Source: Haloplanus salinarum
GTDB taxonomy: Archaea > Halobacteriota > Halobacteria > Halobacteriales > Haloferacaceae
Direction: 5' to 3'
DNA length: 64,000 nucleotides
Assembly (NCBI RefSeq): GCF_024498175.1
Contig: NZ_CP101823.1
Coordinates: forward strand, 3,230,987-3,294,986
Position 1 is the first letter of the stretch. Each line of letters begins with the position of its first letter. A program made the translations under genes and the position numbers. Below the pieces are notes generated by a model, which saw nothing but the letters and a program-made list of their open reading frames with translations, was not told the DNA's origin and ran no database searches. Shown here in pieces: positions 36,901 to 43,489 of this stretch.

Positions 36901-37014
36901 GGGCCGGTAGCTCAGTCAGGCAGAGCGTCTGGCTTTTAACGTGGCAGTTCCCCACATCAGGGGAAGGTCGCGGAAGTCACCAGACGGTCGGGGGTTCAAC
37001 TCCCTCCCGGCCCG
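36901..37014 (+). tRNA. tRNA-Lys (anticodon UUU) with a 40-nt intron
   Basis: The acceptor stem GGGCCGG (36901-36907) pairs with 37007-37013, with discriminator G37014 and no encoded CCA. The anticodon stem TCTGG (36928-36932) pairs with CCAGA (36980-36984). The loop holds TTT at 36935-36937. Intron 36939-36978 sits at the usual 37/38 position. A full bulge-helix-bulge can be drawn: helix CTTT/GAAG, 3-nt bulges TAA and TCA, inner helix CGTG/CGCG. The variable loop is 5 nt; the T-stem is GGGGG/CCCTC with one G-U pair. Confidence 0.93.
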
Positions 37015-37129
37015 TGCACTGAACCGCCGAGCGACAGCGAGGCGGTGAGGGAACCGGCAGGAAGGAGTTGAACCACGCGAGACGAGCGACGACGAGTCTC
37101 GCAATCGGGTTCAACTCCCTCCCGGCCCG
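36992..37129. repeat. 23-bp direct duplication of the tRNA-Lys 3' end
   Basis: The last 23 bases of the tRNA (36992-37014) recur exactly at 37107-37129. Between them, at about 37061-37076, a partial inverted copy (GGAAGGAGTTGAACC) is present. The layout resembles attL/attR remnants of an integrative element that uses the tRNA 3' end, with only 92 bp left between the copies. Confidence 0.8.
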
Positions 37130-37163
37130 CTTCTGCGCGGAACGAACGTGACGAGCGAGGCGG

Positions 37164-38615
37164 CTACGGCGAAGGGAACTGCACCACTGCCGCGTCGGCG
37201 AAGGGGTCGCCGTCGGCGTCGGCGATGGGTCCCGTCTCCGACCCGCCGGGACCGTGCCACAGCGTCGCCGTCAGCACCGTCTCGCCCGTCGGCGGAAACC
37301 CGCTCGCGGTAAACGGTGTCGGGGCGATCGGGGCGACGAGTTCCTCGTATCGGCCGACCGGGAGCGGCGCGACACCGACCAGCGAGTCGCGCCGAGTCGG
37401 AATCCCGCTGCCCACGCCCGGCGTGTGCAGGCCGACGATGTAGTACGGGTCGTTCCCGTCGGGAGCGGGCACGGTTCCGTTCAGGTCGGCGACGAGGCCC
37501 GCCGCATTCTGGATGGGCCCGGGTTCGGCGCCGAGCGTGTCGGTCGGGCCGGTGTATTTCACGTCCGAGAGTGTGAATCGGGCGTACGTCTCGGCGCCGC
37601 CGGGGAGCGGGATCGGATCGCCGGCGCGCTGATCGGTCACGTCGACGCCGCCGACCGTGTCGACGGGCACGTCGTTGCCGAACGATCGCTCTACCTGCCC
37701 GGTGCCGTCGTTGTGCCGGCACTGTTCGGTGTAGAAGCCGAGATCGAACCGTACGGCGTCGGACTGCACTTGGTTAGCGTGGTCGACGGGGAGCCACCAG
37801 ACGACGAACACGTCGTGGGGGGTAGCGGCGTCGGTGTCGTCGCCGCCGGCGAAACAGCTCCGCCCGGTTCCGCCGCCGGTCTCGGCGTCGATATCGCCGA
37901 CGAGCGGATACCCCGGCGCGTTCTCGATCAGCGCGAGGAAGGTCCGGAGTGAGACCTGTGCGCTCTGCTGCTCCCGGGCGTTGAACAGATCCCGGAAGAC
38001 GGCGACCTGGATTGCGTCGAGGAGTTCGACGACCCCGTCGACTTCGTCCGGGTCGTCGGCCTCCGGTTCGGTCGTGCCCCCCTCGCTCGCCGAGCGCAGG
38101 CCACCCTGCAGCCAGACGTAGCCCGGATTGTCACAGAGTTCGAACCGGAAGCCGACGATGCCGAAATCGCCCGGTTTCACGTCCGCGAGGTCGACGAGAA
38201 CCGTGTCCTCCGGCGCGTTCCGGCCGGTTCCACAGAGGTTCTGACTTCCGTAGACGCCACCGTTGACCGTGTTCTCGTTCAGGTCGTTCAGGAGAGCCTG
38301 TCCCTCGCCGTCGTCGACGACGAATTCGATGTCCTTGGCGTCGGGCGCGTCGGGCGGCGCCGGCAGCGTGAAGTCAGCCGACTCGCCGGGCGCCGGCATC
38401 CCGGCGTGCTCCGCCTCGTCGCTCGACCAGTCCGAATACCAGTTCGTCGCTGCGACCGTCATATCGAGCGTCCCAGCGGTCAACCGGTTGTTTTCGAACG
38501 TCTCTTGATCGCTGAAGTACGCGCTCGTGCCGAGGCCGGCACCAGCCGAGGCGATACCGATGCTTCCGAGTGCCGCGAGCGCCTTGCGGCGCGAGAGGTC
38601 GAAGTTCTCGGTCAT
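37164..38615 (-). CDS. TasA-like secreted protein with SipW-type signal peptide
   Basis: 483 residues. The N-terminus (LSRRKALAALGSIGIASAG then TSAYFSDQETFENNRLTAGTLD) matches the SipW-dependent signal peptide and first strand of TasA/camelysin-type proteins, a class that includes fibre-forming bacterial and archaeal proteins. The mature protein is acidic and beta-rich with Cys at four positions (NLCGTG, FELCDNPG, RSCFAGG, TEQCRHND), possibly two disulphides. It is much longer than B. subtilis TasA. No SipW-type peptidase gene is visible in the window. Confidence 0.82.
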   Translation of the reverse strand: MTENFDLSRRKALAALGSIGIASAGAGLGTSAYFSDQETFENNRLTAGTLDMTVAATNWYSDWSSDEAEHAGMPAPGESADFTLPAPPDAPDAKDIEFVVDDGEGQALLNDLNENTVNGGVYGSQNLCGTGRNAPEDTVLVDLADVKPGDFGIVGFRFELCDNPGYVWLQGGLRSASEGGTTEPEADDPDEVDGVVELLDAIQVAVFRDLFNAREQQSAQVSLRTFLALIENAPGYPLVGDIDAETGGGTGRSCFAGGDDTDAATPHDVFVVWWLPVDHANQVQSDAVRFDLGFYTEQCRHNDGTGQVERSFGNDVPVDTVGGVDVTDQRAGDPIPLPGGAETYARFTLSDVKYTGPTDTLGAEPGPIQNAAGLVADLNGTVPAPDGNDPYYIVGLHTPGVGSGIPTRRDSLVGVAPLPVGRYEELVAPIAPTPFTASGFPPTGETVLTATLWHGPGGSETGPIADADGDPFADAAVVQFPSP

Positions 38616-38663
38616 TTCTTCCGCCTCCCCGTGCGGGAGTAACCGACCCTCGTTCCCGGAGCG

Positions 38664-38682
38664 TTCTAATTAATCGCCGATT
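38664..38682 (-). promoter_or_regulatory. Shared promoter motif of the TasA-like gene
   Basis: The minus strand reads AATCGGCGATTAATTAGAA, about 50-68 nt before the start codon. The CGATTA(A/C)TTAGAA core and the AATCGGCGATTA palindrome recur upstream of the gene at 38776-39342. Confidence 0.5.
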
Positions 38683-38775
38683 GAAATCGATCGCCTGTCC
38701 GCGAGGAATACACAAACTCCGCATTGTTTTGTGCGTGCAGTCGTGACCGGAGCCGGTCGCGACCGAGCTGGTCGC

Positions 38776-39342
38776 TCACCCCCTCACGACCAGCCGCGCC
38801 TCCGTCTCGCGCACTCCGTCGACGACCACGTCGACGGCGTGGTTCCCGCCGGACGGGTTCCGGCTCACGGCGTACTCGACGAACAGCGCGCCCTCGGTCC
38901 GTGGCTCCGCGAGCGTCACGTGGAACCGGCCGTCGGCCGCGACGCGCACCTCGTCCACGGTGACGGCGTCGTCGTCGCTGCGGACGCGGACGCCACGCTC
39001 CGGCATCACCGCCGTATCGAGGCCCCCGTAATCGACGGCGACGGACCGTGCCGGGACGTCGACTTCGAGGACGAGCGTGTGCGCGACCGGGGTTTCGGCC
39101 GCACCGGGGAGCGACGTGTCCGCGAGAAGTGTCGTCCGCAGGTCCGGCGTGGCGGCCGCGTCGTCGGTCGGGCCGGCGACTGGCGTCCAGCAAGCAACGT
39201 CGACGGACTCCGACCGTGGCGACGGGCCGGCGGGAGCGTCTTCGTGTTCGGCGGCGTCGAACGCGCAGTTCCGGACCCGCGGCGGTGATACGAGCCGTTC
39301 GAGCGTCGCCCGGGCTGATTGCCGCCGGCTTCCGGGTGGCAC
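38776..39342 (-). CDS. Haloarchaeal protein of unknown function, probably co-regulated with the TasA-like gene
   Basis: 188 residues from a GTG start. The C-terminal half reads as an Ig-like beta domain (HTLVLEVDVPARSVAVDYGG through AVDVVVDGVRETEARLVV). No clear signal peptide is seen. Codon usage is typical of the genome, supporting a real gene. A promoter motif shared with the TasA-like gene lies 24-36 nt upstream, consistent with a leaderless transcript from the chosen start. Confidence 0.6.
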   Translation of the reverse strand: MPPGSRRQSARATLERLVSPPRVRNCAFDAAEHEDAPAGPSPRSESVDVACWTPVAGPTDDAAATPDLRTTLLADTSLPGAAETPVAHTLVLEVDVPARSVAVDYGGLDTAVMPERGVRVRSDDDAVTVDEVRVAADGRFHVTLAEPRTEGALFVEYAVSRNPSGGNHAVDVVVDGVRETEARLVVRG

Positions 39343-39365
39343 GGCCGATGCATCCTACTCCATCA

Positions 39366-39406
39366 TTCTAAGTAATCGGGGCATTGGCACCGCTAATCGC
39401 CGATTA
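39366..39406 (-). promoter_or_regulatory. Promoter motif and palindrome upstream of the 188-residue protein
   Basis: On the minus strand CGATTACTTAGAA (39366-39378) is 24-36 nt before the GTG start. GCTAATCG-G-CGATTAGC (39392-39408) is a palindrome with 8-bp arms that overlaps the dUTPase stop codon. Confidence 0.5.
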
Positions 39407-39877
39407 GCCGTCCACCCGCTCGCCCTGATAGCTCCCGTCGTAGGTGCCGTCGTGGTTCGCCTCGGCGAACACCAGTTGGGCGATCCGGGCATCGGGTTCG
39501 ATTTCGACGGGGCGGTGGACGGCGAGGAGTCCTTCGCCGCGGCCCTCGTAACCCGCGTCCCAGACTGCCGTGTGGAGCATGCAGGCGTTCCGCATGAGCG
39601 ACGAGCGCGGGTAGACGAAGCCGACGTGGCCCTCGGGGATCCGGATGGTCTCGCCGTAGCGGGCGACGTAGCCGCCGGGGGAGAGGACGTACGCGTCGGC
39701 GTCGGGGTCCGGATTGAGGGGTTCGCGCTCGGCGACGTGCTTGCCGTCACGACCGATCCGGCCGCGCTCGGTCGGTTCGAGGACCGCCTCGACGGTCAGG
39801 TCGACGCCGTTGGGCTGGACCTGTTCGGGCGTGACGGGCGTGACGTGGTCGGCGACGAACGGGCCGGCACGGAACAT
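39404..39877 (-). CDS. dut: Archaeal-type dUTPase (dCTP deaminase superfamily)
   Basis: 157 residues starting MFRAGPFVADHVTPVTPEQ. The superfamily motifs QPNGVDLTVE, YPRSSLMRNAC and WDAGYEGRGEG are present. The shorter length than dCTP deaminase (about 195) and the overall pattern fit the archaeal dUTPase subfamily, which hydrolyses dUTP to dUMP to keep uracil out of DNA. A deaminase or bifunctional activity cannot be excluded by sequence alone. Confidence 0.82.
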   Translation of the reverse strand: MFRAGPFVADHVTPVTPEQVQPNGVDLTVEAVLEPTERGRIGRDGKHVAEREPLNPDPDADAYVLSPGGYVARYGETIRIPEGHVGFVYPRSSLMRNACMLHTAVWDAGYEGRGEGLLAVHRPVEIEPDARIAQLVFAEANHDGTYDGSYQGERVDG

Positions 39878-40025
39878 ACCGGGGGGTCGCCGAGCGGCGA
39901 CAAAACCGTGGCGGTCGTTCGGCGCCTGTCGAATCGGGGTACGTTCGTAGTGAAAACCGACTCGGTAGGAGTTAACGCGCTTCAACGCGGGATTTATGTC
40001 CGTCGGCGGTCGATGGCCGGACGTT

Positions 40026-42002
40026 ATGGGACAGACGCTCACAGAGAAGATCCTCGACGACCATCTCGTCGAGGGGGATCTCGAACCCGGCGAGGAGATC
40101 GGGATCGAGATCGATCAGGTGCTCACACAGGACACGACCGGCACGATGGTCTGGCTCCAGTTCGAGGCGCTCGAACTCGACGAAGTCCAGACGGAACTCG
40201 CCGCGCAGTACTGTGACCACCAGACCTACCAGTTCGACTTCAAGAACACCGACGACCACCGCTTCCTCCGGTCGGCCGCCGGCACCTACGGCGCGTACTT
40301 CTCCCGCCCGGGCAACGGCATCTGCCACAACGTCCACAAGGAGAACTTCGCCGCGCCGGGCAAGACGATGCTCGGGTCGGACTCCCACACGCCGACGCCG
40401 GGCGGCCTCGGCGAACTCGCCATCGGCGCCGGCGGCCTCGACGTCGCCGTCGCGATGGGTGGCGGCCCCTACTTCGTCGAGATGCCCGAAGTCGTGAACG
40501 TCCGCCTGGAGGGCGAACTGCCCGAGTGGGCGACCGCGAAGGACCTCATCCTCGAGATGCTGCGCCGGCTGTCGGTCAAGGGCGGCGTCGGCAAGGTGTT
40601 CGAGTACACCGGTCCCGGCGTCGAGAGCCTCTCGGTCCCCGAGCGCACCACGATCACGAACATGGGGACGGAGCTGGGCGCGACCACCTCCATCTTCCCG
40701 ACCGACGAGCGCACGAAGGACTACCTCGAACGGCAGGGCCGCGGCGAGGAGTACGTCGAGCTCTCGCCCGACGAGGACGCGACGTACGCCGACGAAATCG
40801 TCGTCGACCTCTCGGAGCTCGAACCCCTGATCTCCGCGCCGTCGATGCCGGACAACGTCGTGCCCGTCCGCGAGGTGGCCGGCGAGGACGTCGAACAGGT
40901 CATCGTCGGCTCCTGTACCAACGGTGGCTACGCGGACATCCTGCCCGCGGCGAAGATGGTCTCGGGCCGCGAGATCCAGAAGGACCTCGAGATGATCGTC
41001 GCACCGGGCTCGAAGCAGGCCGGCGAACTCCTCGCCCGCGAGGGCTGGACCGCCGAGATGATGGCCGCCGGGGTCAACGTCTCGGAGTCCACCTGTGGCC
41101 CCTGTATCGGCATCGGTCACGTGCCCGCCTCCGACTCCGTCTCCCTGCGGACGTTCAACCGCAACTTCGAGGGCCGCTCGGGGATCGAGGACGACTCGGT
41201 CTACCTCTGCTCGCCGCAGGTGGCGGCCGCGGCCGCGCTCAAGGGCGAGATCGTCGACCCCCGAGATCTGGCCGAGGAACTCGGCGACCTGGAGTCGCCG
41301 GGCGTCGAACTCCCCGACCGGTACGACGGGTCGAAAGCCGACATCATCGAGCCGAACGAGGCCGTCGACGACGACCTCATCAAGGGGCCGAACATCGGCG
41401 ACGTCCCGCTCAAGGACCCCCTGGGCGCCGACATCGCCGGCGAGACGCTCCTGAAGATGCCCGACAACATCACGACCGACCACATCATCCCGGCCACGTC
41501 GGACATCCTGAAGTTCCGCTCGAACATCGACAAGCTCTCGGAGTTCACGCTCTCCCGCGTCGACGACACGTTCGCGGAGCGCGCCCGCGAGTCCGACGGC
41601 GGCGTCCTCGTCGCCGGCGAGAACTACGGCCAGGGCTCCTCGCGTGAACACGCCGCGATGTGTCCGATGTATCTCGGCATCGAGGCCGTCCTCGCGCAGT
41701 CGTTCGCCCGCATCCACAAGGCGAACCTGTACAACTTCGGGCTCCTGCCGCTGACGATCGACGAGGAGACCTACGAGCGGATCGATCAGGGCGACCACGT
41801 CGAGATCGTCGACGACGTCGCCGAGGCCGTCGCGTCCGGCGCCGAGGAGTTCACGATCCGCGTCAACGACGACTGGGAGGCGACCGCCGAGTTCGACGCC
41901 TCCGAGCGCGAACGCGAGATCCTCGCGGCCGGCGGCAAGCTCACGCTGACGAAACAGCAGTACGAGGAGGACTCCGGCGGCGCGACGCCCGCCGACGACT
42001 GA
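40026..42002 (+). CDS. acn: Aconitate hydratase, paralogue 1
   Basis: 658 residues. The [4Fe-4S] ligands are visible in GSCTNGGY and STCGPCIGIGH, and SDSHTPTPGG carries catalytic residues. The C-terminal swivel domain has NITTDHIIPATSD and ENYGQGSSREHAA, with the substrate-binding Arg. It isomerises citrate to isocitrate in the TCA cycle. The length fits the monomeric single-chain archaeal/mitochondrial form. A second paralogue lies at 50827-52782. Confidence 0.93.
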   Translation: MGQTLTEKILDDHLVEGDLEPGEEIGIEIDQVLTQDTTGTMVWLQFEALELDEVQTELAAQYCDHQTYQFDFKNTDDHRFLRSAAGTYGAYFSRPGNGICHNVHKENFAAPGKTMLGSDSHTPTPGGLGELAIGAGGLDVAVAMGGGPYFVEMPEVVNVRLEGELPEWATAKDLILEMLRRLSVKGGVGKVFEYTGPGVESLSVPERTTITNMGTELGATTSIFPTDERTKDYLERQGRGEEYVELSPDEDATYADEIVVDLSELEPLISAPSMPDNVVPVREVAGEDVEQVIVGSCTNGGYADILPAAKMVSGREIQKDLEMIVAPGSKQAGELLAREGWTAEMMAAGVNVSESTCGPCIGIGHVPASDSVSLRTFNRNFEGRSGIEDDSVYLCSPQVAAAAALKGEIVDPRDLAEELGDLESPGVELPDRYDGSKADIIEPNEAVDDDLIKGPNIGDVPLKDPLGADIAGETLLKMPDNITTDHIIPATSDILKFRSNIDKLSEFTLSRVDDTFAERARESDGGVLVAGENYGQGSSREHAAMCPMYLGIEAVLAQSFARIHKANLYNFGLLPLTIDEETYERIDQGDHVEIVDDVAEAVASGAEEFTIRVNDDWEATAEFDASEREREILAAGGKLTLTKQQYEEDSGGATPADD

Positions 42003-42065
42003 GGCGACACCGTTTTCGACCCCCTCGCCCGAGGGCTTTTGCTCCCCTCGTCCGTACCGATCGGT

Positions 42066-42551
42066 GTGGCCGTCCCGACACAGCCCGCCGACGTGACGGT
42101 TCGCGGCGCCGAGCAGTCGGATCTGGGGGCGGTCGTCCGGATCGAACGGGAGTCGTTCGGCCAGCCGTGGCCCTACACCGCCTTCGAGCGGTTCCTCGAC
42201 GAACCCGGGTTCCTGGTCGCCACCCGCGACGGCGGGGTCGTCGGCTACGTCGTCGGCGACGTGACGCCCAACTTCGGGCGCGATATCGGACACGTGAAGG
42301 ACTTGGCGGTCGCCGAGACCGCCAGACGGCGGGGCATCGGTCGGTCGCTCCTCGTCCGTTCGCTCGTGGCCCTCGCCGTCGAGGGGGCGAAGCTGGTGAA
42401 GTTGGAGGTCCGCGAGAGCAACGACCCGGCACAGACGCTCTACCGCGACGTCGGCTTCGAGACGGCACGGCGGGTCCCCCGGTACTACCGCGACGGCGAG
42501 GACGCCCTCGTGATGGTCCTCGACGTCCCCGAGTGGCAGGAACGGCGCTAG
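42066..42551 (+). CDS. rimI: RimI-type protein N-terminal acetyltransferase
   Basis: 161 residues from GTG 42066. The GNAT motif A AETARRRGIGRSLLVRSL binds acetyl-CoA, and LEVRESNDPAQTLYRDVGFETARRVPRYYRDGEDALVM is the RimI/NAA10-like C-terminal signature. Family members acetylate protein N-termini. The start could instead be further downstream; no ATG is available near the N-terminus. Confidence 0.87.
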   Translation: MAVPTQPADVTVRGAEQSDLGAVVRIERESFGQPWPYTAFERFLDEPGFLVATRDGGVVGYVVGDVTPNFGRDIGHVKDLAVAETARRRGIGRSLLVRSLVALAVEGAKLVKLEVRESNDPAQTLYRDVGFETARRVPRYYRDGEDALVMVLDVPEWQERR

Positions 42552-42581
42552 AGGTTTCACCCGGGAGTCCCAACGGCACCC

Positions 42582-42974
42582 ATGGGATTCGCCTGTCCGG
42601 TGTGCGAGACGCCCCAGCGCGACGCCGAACATCTCGCCAACCACCTGGCGTTCACCGCCATGCTCCACGGCGACGCCCACGAGCGGTGGCTCGACGAGAC
42701 GGTGCCGGGATGGGAATCGGACGGCGCCGCGGAACTGGCGCCCGTCGTCGCCGACCACGCCGAGGAGACCCCCTACGACGAGGTGTTCGAGGAGTCGATG
42801 CCCGCGGACCGACACGACGGGCACGACCACGCCCCCCCAACCGGCGGCGCCACGGCCTTCGAGGCGGCCGACCTGGACCCCGAGGCCCAGCGGACCCTCG
42901 CGGCGGCCAAGGAGATGACGCGGGCGATGCTCGGCGAAGGGGACGGCGACGCGGACGACGACGGAAAGGCGTAA
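42582..42974 (+). CDS. Haloarchaeal zinc-finger-like protein
   Basis: 130 residues. The N-terminus FACPVCETPQRDAEHLANHLAF is a C2H2-like zinc finger (CPVC...H...H). The middle has a His/Asp-rich RHDGHDHAPP stretch, and the tail is acidic. It recalls haloarchaeal DUF5810, whose partner DUF5809 is often next door, as seems to be the case here. Function unknown. Confidence 0.75.
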   Translation: MGFACPVCETPQRDAEHLANHLAFTAMLHGDAHERWLDETVPGWESDGAAELAPVVADHAEETPYDEVFEESMPADRHDGHDHAPPTGGATAFEAADLDPEAQRTLAAAKEMTRAMLGEGDGDADDDGKA

Positions 42975-42998
42975 ATCCCGGTACCGGGAGGCACACGT

Positions 42999-43412
42999 AT
43001 GGACACCGAGGGGGTCTTCGATCCGGAGACGCTCGACGCGGCGCGCGAGGCCTACGAGTCGGTCGGCCCGGCGGCCCAAACCGCCGTTCGCGAGACGGCG
43101 ACGGCGATGGACTTCGACCGCGAGGAGTACGCGGACCGCGTGACGAGCCAGGTGGTCGAGACGGCCCGCGACGCCATCTTCGCCTCGCTGCTCGTCGTCC
43201 ACGTCGCCGACCGCGACGCGTTCGAATCGTGGCGCGCATCGACCGACGCGGACTTGACGATGCTCGGGAGCGAGGACGTGGACAACGTGGTCTGGCACGC
43301 CGCGCCGTTCGCCGACGCGGCGGTCGCCGCCACGTTTCAGGACGAACGCGACGCCGCGGTCGCCACCCTCCGCCGGCAGGCGTTCGGCCGGCTGTATCGG
43401 GACCGTCTGTGA
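42999..43412 (+). CDS. Conserved haloarchaeal protein (DUF5809-like), function unknown
   Basis: 137 residues, soluble, alpha/beta (FDPETLDAAREAYESVGPAAQTAVRETA; FASLLVVHVADRDAFESW; NVVWHAAPFADAAVAATF). It follows the zinc-finger-like gene by 24 bp and is probably co-transcribed. The adjacency of the two is the main support for the family guess. Confidence 0.72.
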   Translation: MDTEGVFDPETLDAAREAYESVGPAAQTAVRETATAMDFDREEYADRVTSQVVETARDAIFASLLVVHVADRDAFESWRASTDADLTMLGSEDVDNVVWHAAPFADAAVAATFQDERDAAVATLRRQAFGRLYRDRL

Positions 43413-43489
43413 ACGGCGACCGGCCGTGCGCTCGCAATCACTGAGAATCGGAGGGGGTTTTTTCCATAGCAGGTTGTCGATAGCCGAGC

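Noticed and set aside
39404-39877. dCTP deaminase as the primary call
   Set aside because: 157 residues is short for dCTP deaminase, and the pattern matches the archaeal dUTPase subfamily, although both share the fold.
39972-43298. Very long antisense open frame (1108 codons) opposite aconitase 1 and rimI
   Set aside because: High GC with G/C third positions keeps antisense frames open. The sense strand has full conserved protein families, and the antisense protein is His/Arg/Gly-rich without any motif.
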